From Prorocentrum cordatum (taxonomy: Eukaryota > Sar > Dinophyceae > Prorocentrales > Prorocentraceae), in contig CAUYUJ010014261.1 of NCBI GenBank assembly GCA_963575745.1, positions 354,689 through 418,688 of the forward strand: a stretch of 64,000 bases of DNA, given 5' to 3'. Positions 49,044-58,438 of this stretch are shown here, in pieces. The notes beneath the pieces are model-generated. The model had not been told where the DNA came from. It saw only the letters and a program-made list of their open reading frames with translations, and did not search any database. Made by a program: the position numbers and the translations under genes. Position 1 is the first letter of the stretch; each line of letters begins with the position of its first letter.

Positions 49044-49184
49044 CCCCAGACCCCCGACGTCATGATTCATTCAGAAACGTCGACCCCCCCCGAGGGCCGG
49101 CAGAAGGCCCCCCCCCCCCCCGAGGCCGAAAACAGAACGACAAACCTCCCGTCGTGTTTCTGTAATGCCTCGAGGGGGTCTGGG
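49044..49184 (+). mobile_element. Family G element
   Basis: Ends CCCCAGACCCCCGACGTC and CTCGAGGGGGTCTGGG are inverted over their outer bases; the left end carries GACGTC hairpin text. Confidence 0.78.
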
Positions 49185-49230
49185 TCGTGCCGATCTGTGG
49201 CGCGAGGGGGTCTGGGCCGGTCTCGGTGAC

Positions 49231-49398
49231 ACGCAAGAGTGACCCTGGGCAAGAGTGACCTTTAGTGCGCGGACTGAGCGGGCGTAAGATGGCCAAATCC
49301 AAGGGCGCAAGCAGCCAGTATCGCATCGCGCTCAGCGGTCGGGGGGACCCCGATGAGCCCGCACCAAAGGTCACTCCGGCGAAGCGTCACTCTTACGT
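49231..49398 (+). mobile_element. Family B TIR element, copy 2
   Basis: 168 bp: ACGCAAGAGTGACCCTGGGC..AGAGTGACCTTTAGTGCG and CACCAAAGGTCACTCCGGCG..TCACTCTTACGT. Confidence 0.8.
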
Positions 49399-49625
49399 GT
49401 AGTCTTATGTCGGGCGTGTTCCCCTACAGGGGGATTTTCGAAGAAAAATAAAACATACCCCCAAAAAGCCCCAGGTCAAAACATCCTCAAAAGCATCCCC
49501 ATACTATTGCTTTTTTGGAGTACCGTTTGACCGTTTCCGGAATAGTTGTTGTCTTTGCGCCGAATGCCCCCCTGTTTTGGGGGACAGGCCCGACATAAGA
49601 CTACACGTAAGAGTGACGCTTCGCC
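49378..49625 (+). repeat. 27-bp perfect inverted repeat flanking element A9
   Basis: GGCGAAGCGTCACTC...GTAGTC (49378-49404) is repeated as its exact reverse complement at 49599-49625, directly outside A9. The left arm is the end of family B copy 2. Confidence 0.93.
49405..49598 (-). mobile_element. Family A TIR element A9
   Basis: Ends TTATGTCGGGCGTGTTCCCC and GGGACAGGCCCGACATAA; 194 bp. Flanked by an inverted repeat and not by a TSD. Confidence 0.88.
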
Positions 49626-49860
49626 AGAGTAAACGGTCGCACCGATCCACGGTGACTGCGCGCCCCAGCCTTCGCGCCCTGGCCGGCGGCGCAACGCGCA
49701 GGCTGCTGCGGCGCCGCCCCCGGCCGGGCCGCCGCCGCGCCGCCCGCCGCCGTCGCCTCCAGCCGCTTCGGCACACAGGCCGCGCCCTTCGCGGGGAGAC
49801 GCGCCCAGACCCCCTCGCGTTGCGAAACAAACAAATGATGTGTTGTGGGGATGTAAACAC
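49626..49860. other. Unassigned GC-rich stretch
   Basis: No gene or family recognised. Confidence 0.35.
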
Positions 49861-49865
49861 ACACA

Positions 49866-49970
49866 GGTATATATCTCTCTCTCTCTCTATATATATGTGT
49901 GCACATATACATCTACATATAAACATATATATACATATATATATATATATATGTGCATACGCATATAAAC
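49866..49970 (+). repeat. (CT)n and (TA)n microsatellite
   Basis: TCTCTCTC then ATATAT. Confidence 0.95.
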
Positions 49971-50379
49971 TAGAACCATCTATTACTAGAACCATTGCGC
50001 GCGTTTCGCGCGCGCGCTCAAGTTCTAGCTAGGCTTGATAGGCGAACTCATGTAATATCATGTTGGTAGCTTCTTGCGTCCGGGGACTCCCTTGGAGGCC
50101 CTGCGCAAGCCTCGGCATCGTATAGAAGGGGAGATGCGGAAACGCAGAAATCATCAATTCCCTTTTGATATTCAACGATTTGGGGTCTTGAAGGCTTTCC
50201 TGGGCTCTTTTCGGGAGGTGAAAGGGGGTCTGAATTGTGGTTTGTTGCGCAAAAGAAGACCGGAGGCCAAACTTGGACAAAAAAGAGTTGTGGGATTTCC
50301 ATTTTGTTTCCAGCTCCTCGGCGCTGTTCGGCGCTGCTTTTTATTTGTGCCTCGTGGGTTTTTTTAGACGGGCCCCTCG

Positions 50380-52620
50380 GGGGTGTGGGATCTTCCGGAC
50401 CCCCTGGGGGTTCTGGAGGCCTCCTGGAGGCCTGGATAGCCGTCGGGTGTCTCGGGCTGCGCGTGAGCGTGTCGGGCCGTTCTTTACGTTCAGGGGGCTC
50501 CTTGGGGTCGTCTTGGGCTGTCCTTGGGCGTCTTGGAGGCCATCCGGGAAGCCGGGAGGCGCGTTACTGGTCAGATGACAGGGGATGTGTGGGATCTCCG
50601 AGTAGGAGTCACACTTGGAAAAAAAAAAAAAAAAAATCTTGGAATTCTCTTTTTTTCAACATCCTCGATCTTCGAGGGTTGGAGGCGGGAAAACGTGACA
50701 AGGCGAAAAACATTAGAACAACCATTGGAAATCAACGACTTTACCCTCTTGGGGCTCTCTCGGGACGGCTCTCGCAGCTCCCTTCGGCCGTTCTTGGAGC
50801 CCCGTCGGGGTCTTTTTGGGGTCTCTCAGGGATCGGGGGTGTGTTGGGGGCCTGTGGGGGGTCCCGGAGGCCTCTCGGAGGTCTCTGGAAGCCTCCTTCT
50901 CCCGCTCTTGGGCCCATCTTGGGCCTGTTTTGGGGTGGTCTTGGGCTGTCCTGGGCGCCTCTTCGGCAGTCTTGGAGCTTTCTTGGCCCGTCTTGGGGCC
51001 GTCCTGAGGGTCTCTTGAATGATCTTAGGGCGGTCTTGGGAGCCTCTTCGGCGCTCTTGGACCATTGGACGCTCGAAAACGCGAGAAGCCAAACACATTT
51101 AACAAAAAAATGACAATCTACAATTGTGGCCTCTTCGGGCCGTCAAGGGACGCCTCTCGGACCTCCCTTGGGGTCTCTTGGAGGCCACCTGGGAACCTCG
51201 AGGGCCGTCGGAAGGCTGACTTGGGCTGCTTGGGAGCGTCTTGGACCATCATTTCGCATTCTGGGGGCTCCTGGGGGGCGTTTTGGGCCCTCCTGGGCCG
51301 TTGTGGAGGCTCCCCAGAAAGGCCGGGGGAGCGGTACCGGGAGCGTCTCCGAGATGTCACGGGGAGGTGTGGGACCCGGGGGCGGGGGCGGGGGCGGGGG
51401 CGGGGGCGGTATGTATGTATGTATGTATGTATGTATGTATGTATGTGCATTTTATATAAATGGACTAGTGTGTGTGGACCCGTGGATTAAATCCATGGGG
51501 TTGGGCGGATCGAAGCATGGTGGCGCGCGCTGGGTGGTTTGACGCTGCCAGCTACTGCCGTAGATCCCTTGAAGCTTGTTCGAATGCTGTTCCCCCACCG
51601 AAGGCGCCCACTGCATCGAAACGGGGGCCGACGTGTTCGAGCTTCGCAAGAGGCAGAAATTCAGGAGTCCAGGCCTGAGCAACGTTGGACGATTCGCGCC
51701 GGGATCGCGGCGGACGCGGGAGCGGGTTCGGGCAAACGCGGCGCCGTCTCGGGCCGCGTCGGAGGCGTCGGAACGGCGTCGCGGCAAAGTCGGGGGCGCA
51801 GCGGGGCAGCCCCAGGGCCACCGGAGCGTCAACACATATATTTTTTTGCGCCTGCGAGGGGCGTCTCGCCTCTCGTCCGCCCCCCTCTGTTGGAAGCAAT
51901 TTTGAAGCTTCTTGGGTGCCGTTTGGGAGCTCTATGGAGGCTGTTTTGGGCTCCTCGGGGGCTTCTTGGGCCGGCAGGGCGCCTCGTGGGCAGTTTGGGC
52001 CCTCTTGGGGGCCGTCTTGGGCGATCTTGGAAGCCTCTGGGGCCGTTGTGGACGCTTCGAAAAGCAATAAGCCGAATCTGCTGAAAATGTCAATTTTCCA
52101 AAGGGACTGTCACGAATTTAGCTTGGAGGAACCCTTTCGGGGGACCCCCTGGACCTGCCTGGAGCCGTCCGGGGGCGTCTTTGGGGCTCATGGGGCCGTC
52201 TGGAACGCATCTTGGGCCGCCTGAGGTCGTCTCGGGGCCTCCATAGGCCGTCTCGGAACTGTCCTGGGTCCCTCTTGGGCCTCTCGTGGGGTCCTCTTGG
52301 GTCGTTTTGGGCGCCTCTTGGGCCGTCCTGGGCCCGTCTGGAGCCATCCTTGGGCCCCCTTGGGGGCCGTCTTGGGCGATCTTGGAGGCCTCTGGGGCCG
52401 TTCTTCGACAATTGTCTTTGGGGCTCATGGGGCCGTCTGGAGAACATCTTGGGCCGCCTGAAACCCGTCTTGGGTCGTCTCGGGGCCTCCATGGGCCGTC
52501 TCGGGGCTCTTCTGGGGAGCTTTGGTGCCGTTTCGGGCCCTTCCGGGGGCCTTCCTTCCCCTCCGGAGCCGTTTCGGGGTTCTCTGAGGGCTCCGGGGAC
52601 CGGGCCCCCCCGCAAACCTA
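50380..52620 (+). repeat. Degenerate CTTGGGCCGTC / CTCTTGGGG minisatellite, 2.2 kb
   Basis: Dominated by imperfect GGCCGTCTTGGG, GGGGCCTC and GGAGCC units. Purine-rich islands near 50690-50750, 51070-51120 and 52060-52130 share AAACG..AAGCC..AAC text and may open larger repeats. Open frames give GPSWARLEPSLGPLGG-like proteins. An 18-base A run lies at 50619-50636. Confidence 0.75.
51378..51409 (+). other. G-quadruplex motif, (GGGGGC)5
   Basis: Five G5 runs separated by single C; directly followed by (TATG)n at 51409-51446. Confidence 0.9.
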
Positions 52621-52646
52621 CAAAGAACATTTCGGATTTATTCGAA

Positions 52647-52745
52647 TTGATATATATATATATATATATATACATATATATACATATATATATATATGTA
52701 TATATGTATATATATATATATATAAATGTATATGCATACACACAC
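52647..52745 (+). repeat. (TA)n microsatellite
   Basis: ATATAT with TACATATA and TGTATA variants. Confidence 0.97.
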
Positions 52746-52859
52746 GTATATTCGGCCTCCAGGGGCCTCTAGAGGCCGCAGATGGACCAACATTTCAGTT
52801 CGTCGATGTTCGTTCAATACGCTGGATCACCCCAAACATCCCAGGTCCCATCGGGCAAT

Positions 52860-53030
52860 GAAGAAAACATGACGGGAGGTTTTTCCTAATTTTCGGCCTA
52901 GGGCGGCCCTTGCCAGGCCGCGGGACCGTCAAAGAACGATTCAGGATGAAAAGCCGGCCCCGGGAGAGGGTCCAGACCTCTGGGGGTCGACGTTGTGAAG
53001 CAATCACGACGTCGGGGGTCTGGGTGAGAC
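52860..53030 (-). mobile_element. Family G element, inverted
   Basis: ACATGACGGGAGGTTTTTCC..GGACCGTCAAAGAACGATTC..GGGGGTCGACGTTGTGAAGC..CACGACGTCGGGGGTCTGGG. Confidence 0.8.
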
Positions 53031-53332
53031 TCGGGCTCGGGGGGCTCGGGCCTGAGAATCAACAGGAGAACCCATGCCGCTGCCCTTGCCCGGTGTTCCC
53101 GCTTTGGGCCACCTGGGAGACCGCCACAGCTCGATTCGCCTCGAAGCCCTGGTCAGAACGCACCCCGGGGGAGTTCCGAGGAGTGGCTCTGTTTGGGAGG
53201 GGGCCCAATTAAGCCAGGAGGGCCACTGCGTCAGGCGAACCCCCCCGTACGTTCAGGGACATCCCTACAATCCGCGGGCCCCAGACGGGGCAAGGATCCA
53301 TGGGGCTATGGGTTGTGTGATGCTCAACGGGG

Positions 53333-53462
53333 GGTTGGCCTGACGGGGCCGTCGGGGAAGTGACGATGCCCACTCTGACACCTGGCGCGGACCGAGCGGC
53401 TCGCGCCGGCAACCTCCCACGAGCACTGGACCGTCACAGCTCTGCACGGGCCCGCCAAAGAG
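53333..53462 (+). repeat. Family D repeat, copy 3
   Basis: GGCCTGACGGGGCCGTCGGG..GCACTGGACCGTCACAG..GCCAAAGAG. Confidence 0.65.
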
Positions 53463-53513
53463 CGTCGGCCCACCCGAGTTCCGGCGAGCTCGGGTCTTAC
53501 GTCGGAGACCTCT

Positions 53514-53670
53514 CAGATGGGTTCGGAATACAGAAGGGTTCGAAAGATGGCGCCGCATTGGCGATGCATCGGGGCGGCCCGCGTGGAGCCCATCCGGCTC
53601 CACATCGAGCCGCATCGGCAATGCGGAACGATCCTCTGGCCCTGTTTACCTGGAGCCAATTTGGGAGGCC
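53514..53670 (+). mobile_element. Family E element, copy 5
   Basis: CAGATGGGTTCGGAATACAG..GCGCCGCATTGGCGATGCAT..ACATCGAGCCGCATCGGCAA..GATCCTCTGGCCC. Confidence 0.7.
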
Positions 53671-53743
53671 TAGACTTGCGTTTCCCCTCGCAGACCCTCG
53701 CCCGAAATCGAGCTTGCGTTCCCAAGCATGGGATGTCCTCATT

Positions 53744-53930
53744 CCCAGACCCCCGACGTCACGATTTGTTCGTAACGTCGACCCCCCAAATTCTCGACCC
53801 GTTCCCGAGGACCGGTTTCTCATTCCGAGCCGTTTATTGAAAGTCCCGAGGCCCCGCAAAGGCCCCCAGAGGCCGAAAATTGGGGAAAACTTCCTGTCAT
53901 GATCTTGCATCACCCGAGAGGGCCTTGGTT
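53744..53930 (+). mobile_element. Family G element
   Basis: TCCCAGACCCCCGACGTCAC..GTAACGTCGACCCCC..TTCCCGAGGACCGGTTTCTC..CCCGAGAGGGCCTTGG. Confidence 0.78.
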
Positions 53931-54089
53931 TTTCGATACGGGGTCGCCAGAATCCCCCGCTCACTAATTGGCTACCCGGGTCCGGTCCTTCACCCCGAGC
54001 CGTTGTCTGACAGCCCCAGGGCCCGGCGAAGGCCTCCTGAGGCCGCAAATGGACAGAAAACGCACTTCGTCGATTTTTGCTCCATAGCC

Positions 54090-54251
54090 TTAGGTCGGGC
54101 CTGTCCCCCTACAGGGGAATTTTGGACGAAAAATGAGAAAGGCTCAAAAAATGCTAAATAGATGCCCAAAAATAGTCCAAAAATATTTCCCCTACTATTT
54201 TTTAAAACTATTTTTGAGTATTCCCCCTGTAGAGTGACAGGCCCGACTTAA
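54090..54251 (+). mobile_element. Family A TIR element A10, inside a duplicated flank
   Basis: Ends TTAGGTCGGGCCTGTCCCCC and GTGACAGGCCCGACTTAA; 162 bp. About 80 bp (GCCCCAGGGCCCGGCGAAGG..CTTCGTCGATT..TCCATA) is repeated on both sides (54012-54086, 54252-54330). Confidence 0.9.
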
Positions 54252-54380
54252 CCCCAGGGCCCAGCGAAGGCCTCCTGAGGCCGCACATGGGCAGAAAACG
54301 CCCTTCGTCGATTGTTGTTCCATACCCTGGATCTCCGCAGACATCGGGCCGCTCACATTTTTTTTCGATGCGTGTGCCCC

Positions 54381-54524
54381 CAGGGCAGAACCTAAACGGT
54401 GTTTTTCGTTTTCGTTTTGTTTTCGTTTTCCCTCGTTTTGTCTTCAATCCGCCTTTACCGCGAAACGGAATCGAAACGAAAACGGCCCACAAAATCGCCA
54501 AAACACCGTTTAGGTCCAGCCCTG
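54381..54524 (+). mobile_element. hAT-like MITE J2
   Basis: 144 bp. TIR CAGGGCAGAACCTAAACGGT / CAGGGCTGGACCTAAACGGT; TSD TGTGCCCC (54373-54380) / TGAGCCCC (54525-54532). A related site without the element lies at about 55115-55165. Confidence 0.88.
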
Positions 54525-54548
54525 TGAGCCCCAGAGGTCCAGACTCAG

Positions 54549-54706
54549 GGGTGGACAGAACCCCGTTAGGAAGACGTGGCTTGGTGAAAGCGACCTCGGG
54601 CCCAAACGTGGCGGGCGCAGGCCTGGAAGATGACGGCCGAAGCGCCCTCTCGAGAACCGAAAGCGGACAATTCACTCATCGACGTGTCAGGGTGGGGGTT
54701 CTGTCC
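54549..54706 (+). mobile_element. Family Q TIR element, copy 2
   Basis: CAGGGGTGGACAGAACCCC.. and ..GGGGGTTCTGTCC, inverted; interior as at 16141-16310. Confidence 0.75.
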
Positions 54707-54709
54707 TAA

Positions 54710-54908
54710 AGGAGCGAACAACGACAATTGATATAAAAAACTCGGAGGTCCGCACGGATTTCTCGGATCGCCGCTGGACCTCCCTCCATGGCGCGCGGAG
54801 CGCGCCAGGGGCGGCGCAAGAGGCGCCGCCGGGGGGGTCCCCAGCGCCGATCCGAGAAATCCGCGCGGACCTCCGAGTTTTTATGTTTGCGTCGTTGTGT
54901 GTTCGTTC
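54710..54908 (+). mobile_element. Family F foldback element, copy 2
   Basis: Near-perfect 45-bp arms (AAAAACTCGGAGGTCCGC..GGATTTCTCGGATC) pair across 155 bp; the pairing extends outward to GAACAACGAC / GTCGTTG..GTTC. The centre holds GGCGCGCGGAGCGCGCC and GGCGGCGC..GGCGCC hairpins. Confidence 0.85.
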
Positions 54909-54917
54909 CCCTCATGC

Positions 54918-55076
54918 TTAAGTCGGGCGTGTCCCCCTACACGGGGATTTTCGACGAAAAATAAAAAAATCGAAGCATACTCCAAAATGGTCCAAAAATA
55001 CTTTTAAAAATAGTCCCCAGACTATGTTTTGACTATTTTTGAAGATTCCCTCTGTAGAGGGACAGGCCCGACTTAA
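54918..55076 (+). mobile_element. Family A TIR element A11
   Basis: Ends TTAAGTCGGGCGTGTCCCCC and GGGACAGGCCCGACTTAA; 159 bp. Flanks CCTCATGC / CCTTATGC (7 of 8). Confidence 0.93.
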
Positions 55077-55197
55077 CCTTATGCCCACCGCCAGCCGACA
55101 GCGATCCCCAGACATCGAATCGCTCCAATGTTTTTTCGATGCCTGGGCCCCAGGGGTCCAGACCACTGCCTCTACAGGGCCGGCCTCTCGGGACGAG

Positions 55198-55434
55198 TCT
55201 CGGACGGGCGTGTCCCCCCTGCAGGCGGCCTTGGGGCGAAGAATCCGAAATGCCAAGCAAATACCCCCAGATAATCAAAAAGCATCAGAACGAAGCATAA
55301 AATAATCAAGAATCGTTAAGAATCGTGTAAGTCAGCACAAATCATGAAAAATCCTCACTGTCAGCAAGAATCATCAAATAGTTGTTCGACGACCTCTGAA
55401 CATCTCTCCTGTCGAGGGACAGGCACGACGTGAG
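55198..55434 (+). mobile_element. Family A TIR element A12, enlarged
   Basis: Left CTCGGACGGGCGTGTCCCCC, right CTGTCGAGGGACAGGCACGACG; 237 bp, with AAGAATC(G/A)TTAAG- and AAATCATGAAAAATC-type repeats inside. Confidence 0.7.
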
Positions 55435-55574
55435 GCCGGGCCGAGTGGTTGCTTCACGGCCCCGCGAGGCCGAGCGAGGGCCCCGCCGTGAGGCCGACGG
55501 CAGTCATGGCCCCAGGAGCCCGCCGCTCCCAACTCTTGCTGGAGCGGAGCTCTTTGGGTATACTCCGGATGTCT

Positions 55575-55715
55575 TCCTCCTCCTCCTCTGCCTCCTCCTC
55601 CCTCCTCCTCCGCCTCCTCATTCCTCCTCCGCCGCCTCCTCCCTTGTCCTCCTCCGCCGCCTCCCCCTCCTACTCCCTGCTCCTCTTCCCTTCTCCTCCG
55701 CCTCCTCCTCTCTCT
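55575..55715 (+). repeat. (CCT)n-rich tract
   Basis: CCTCCT with GCCTCC variants; (TA)n and (CA)n follow at 55718-55785. Confidence 0.95.
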
Positions 55716-55794
55716 CTCATATATACATATATATATATATATGTATATATATATGTATGTATATATATACACACGCACACACTCGAATTATGAA

Positions 55795-55960
55795 AACATC
55801 ATGACGGGAGGTTCTTCTTAATTTTCGGCCTCTGGGGGCCCTCACCGGGCCTCGGGAGCGTCAACAAAAACGACTCAGGATGCAAGGCCGGTCATGGGGA
55901 AAGGGTCGGGAGCTCTGGGGGTCGACGTGATGAAAAAATCATTACGTCGGGGGTCTGGTC
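55795..55960 (-). mobile_element. Family G element, inverted
   Basis: CATGACGGGAGGTTCTTCTT..GGGAGCGTCAACAAAAACGA..GGGGGTCGACGTGATG..TTACGTCGGGGGTCTGG. Confidence 0.8.
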
Positions 55961-55965
55961 ACTCC

Positions 55966-56135
55966 GAGTTTCTTAATAAGCGTCGGGGGGGCGTTACCCC
56001 CGCCAACAACCCCCCATCGACCCCCGTCGCGAACAGCCACCGCGCGCCGAAGGCGCTCCGACCCCCGTCGCGGCGCGACGACGAGGCGAGGTTGACCCCC
56101 GTCGGGGGGGCCCCCCCCCACGCTTATTAAGAAAC
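55966..56135 (+). repeat. Inverted repeat with TTTCTTAATAAGCG / CGCTTATTAAGAAA ends
   Basis: GTTTCTTAATAAGCGTCGGGGGG at 55968 and its complement CCCCCCCACGCTTATTAAGAAAC ending at 56135 enclose about 130 bp with GACCCCCGTCG repeats. A foldback element, one copy seen. Confidence 0.75.
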
Positions 56136-56480
56136 CCATGGTACGCTGGATCCCTCGCCGTACCTCCCGACCCCTGGAAGTCCCGACCCCTTCCCTGGGG
56201 GTAGTCTCGCGCCCCGGCTCCGTCCTTGCTAGCCCCAGGGCCCGGGAACGGTCCCCGAGGCCAGAAGCGAGAAGTCCGCCCAGATCGAAGAAGCGATAGT
56301 GACCGTTTTCTGACCCAGCGTTTCGACACTGGACGGAATGGTGGGGGGGGGGGGCGGCGGGTCTGGCTCCGGACATCTGCTGAATGCCATTGCTTGGAAC
56401 GGTGACTCCTGTGGGGGAGGGACTCCCCCCTTCTCGAAAATTGGGGGGAGGGTTGGTGCAAGGGCCCGCGCCGATCGGCA
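56136..56480. other. Unassigned stretch
   Basis: Some family G-like words (CCCCAGGGCCCGGGAACGG), no clear element or gene. Confidence 0.4.
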
Positions 56481-56611
56481 GTGAGAAGCCGATCGCGACA
56501 TCGTCGATGCATCGACATCGACCCGAATCGGGCTCCAAAGCAAGCCGCGTCGCCGATGCATCGCCGATGCGGCGCGATCCTCCGACCCCATCTAGTCCGA
56601 ACCCATCTAGG
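56480..56611 (+). mobile_element. Family E element, copy 6 (right part)
   Basis: CGATGCATCGACATCGACCC..CCGATGCATCGCCGATGCGG..GCGATCCTCCGACCCCATC..GAACCCATC. Confidence 0.75.
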
Positions 56612-56692
56612 AAGCCGAGATCGAAGAAACTCCCCCGGATCGAAAAAGTGAGTTCGTCGGACCCAGACATCTGGCGTCTCGATTTTTGTTGG

Positions 56693-57040
56693 TTCGAGGC
56701 ACGGGCCCCCCTGACCTCTCGACCACTTCCCTGGGACAGATTTGTCATCCCGAGCCGTTGCTCGACGGCCCCGAAGCCCGGCAAGGGCCTCCAGAGGCCG
56801 AAAACTACGAGCACCTGTCGTCTCGATGTTTCAGAGACGCCCGACGTCTGGGGAGTCGGAGACCCCCGACTTCATGGTTTCTTCATGACGTCGACCCCCA
56901 GAGGCCTCGGCCCCTTCCCCGGGACCCGCTTCTCGTCCTGAATCATGTTCTGACGGCCCCGAGGCCCGGTGAGGGCGTCAGGGGCCAAAAATAGAGAAAA
57001 ACCTCCCGTCGTGTTTTTTTTCCTGACTCGAGGGGGGAAC
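56693..57040 (+). mobile_element. Two family G repeats in tandem
   Basis: 56705-56830 and 56862-57040, each with CCCTGGGACAGATTTGTCAT / CCCCGGGACCCGCTTCTCGT, GACGGCCCCGAAGCCCGG / GACGGCCCCGAGGCCCGG; the second opens with GACCCCCGACTTCATG. Confidence 0.75.
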
Positions 57041-57250
57041 ATCCTACGCATGTACGCATGTAATGAAGTCAGTGACAAAAGCGTGAACTGATTGGCCATG
57101 GTGAGGCGGCTATGATGCCCACCTCGAAGACCGCCATGATACGAATCCACCCCGAAAGCGTGTGCAAGAAGGCCTTTGATGACCTTCTTCCCAAAACGAA
57201 CCTTCCTGATGGTCTCGACTGGGGAGTCGGAGGTCTGGATGCTTCCCCGA

Positions 57251-57431
57251 CCCCAGACCCCCGACGTCATGATTTGTTTCATGACGTCGACCCCCATAAT
57301 TCTCGACCGGGACCGGTTTCTCACCCATGAGTCGTTTTTTGACGGCCCCGAGGCCCGGTAAGAGCCCCGGGAGGCCGAAAATGGCGAAAAACGTCCCTTC
57401 ATGATTTTTGTTTTACTCGAGGGGCTCTGGG
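57251..57431 (+). mobile_element. Family G element
   Basis: 181 bp: CCCCAGACCCCCGACGTCAT..TCATGACGTCGACCCCC at the left, CTCGAGGGGCTCTGGG at the right. Confidence 0.8.
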
Positions 57432-57454
57432 ATAGCCTCCCCAGCCCCCCCAAT

Positions 57455-57621
57455 GGGTATTGGTGTGTGTGCGCGTGTGTGTGCGCGTGCGCGTGCGTGT
57501 GCGTGTGCGTGTGCATGTAGGTGTGTGAGTGTGTGTGTGTGTGAATGTATGTGCGTGTGTGCGTGCGTGCGTGCGTGCGTGCGCGTGTGCGTGCGCGTGT
57601 GCGTGTGCGTGTGCGTGTGCG

Positions 57622-57656
<35 letters not shown>

Positions 57657-57657
57657 G

Positions 57658-57698
<41 letters not shown>

Positions 57699-58020
57699 GC
57701 GTGCGCGTGCGCGTGCGCGTGCGCGTGCGCGTGCGCGTGCGCGTGCGCGTGCGCGTGCGCGTGTGCGCGTGTGCGGTGCGTGTGCGTGTGTGTGTGTGTG
57801 TGGTGTGTGTGTGGGTGTGTGTGGGCGTGTGCGTGCGCGTGTGCGTGCGCGTGCGCGTGCGCGCGTGCGCGTGCGCTGCGCGCGTGCGCGTGCGCGTGCG
57901 CGTGCGCGTGTGTGTGCGCGTGCGCGTGCGCGTGCGCGTGTGCGTGTGTGTGTGTGCGTGTGTGTGTGTGCGTGCGCGTGCGTGCGCGTGCGCGTGCGCA
58001 TGCGCGTGCGTGTGCGTCTG
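57455..58020 (+). repeat. 560-bp alternating purine-pyrimidine (GT/GC)n tract
   Basis: Nearly uninterrupted GTGTGC, GCGTGC and GTGCCT repeats. Long ORFs on both strands (Cys/Val-rich or His/Thr/Ala/Arg-rich) come from it. Confidence 0.97.
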
Positions 58021-58247
58021 GGTCTGGGTGCTTCCGCGGCCTTCTGGCCCGCCCTCGCCGGCGCCGCCGCCGCCGCGGCCGGCGCCGCCCGCGCGCCGGG
58101 CGTCGGCGGGGGCCGCGCGGCCGCCCGCGGCGGCGAGGCCGCGGGCGATGCCGCTGGCGAGGAACGCGGCGAGGGCCGCGCCGGGGAGGCCGTCGGCGAG
58201 GAGGCCGGCGAGGAGCGCAGGGACCTCGCGGAGGAACCAAAGTACCC
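58021..58247. other. GC-rich stretch with an open minus frame
   Basis: The minus strand reads VPALLAGLLADGLPGAALAA-type helical text over about 60 residues. It may be a fossil coding segment; no family recognised. Confidence 0.25.
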
Positions 58248-58438
58248 CAGCCCCAGACCCCCTCGGGTAATGACAAAAGTCATGGCGGGAGGTGTTTCGC
58301 CATTTTTGGCCTCTGGGGGCTCTCACCAGGCCTCGGGACCGTCAAAAACGACACAGGATGAGAAACTTGTCCCGGGGAAGGGGTCGAGAACTTTGGGGGT
58401 CGACGTCATGAAAAAATCGTGACGTCGGGGGTCTGGGG
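58248..58438 (-). mobile_element. Family G element, inverted
   Basis: Ends CCCCAGACCCCCTCGGGTAA and TCGTGACGTCGGGGGTCTGG; internal GACCGTCAAAAACGACACAG. Family A element A13 follows directly. Confidence 0.8.

Noticed and set aside
50619-50636. 18-base A run as a retroposed poly(A) tail
   Set aside because: No gene-like sequence or TSD next to it; lies within a degenerate repeat.
56872-58326. Frames of 290-484 aa over the GT/GC tract
   Set aside because: Sequence is generated by the dinucleotide repeat on either strand.
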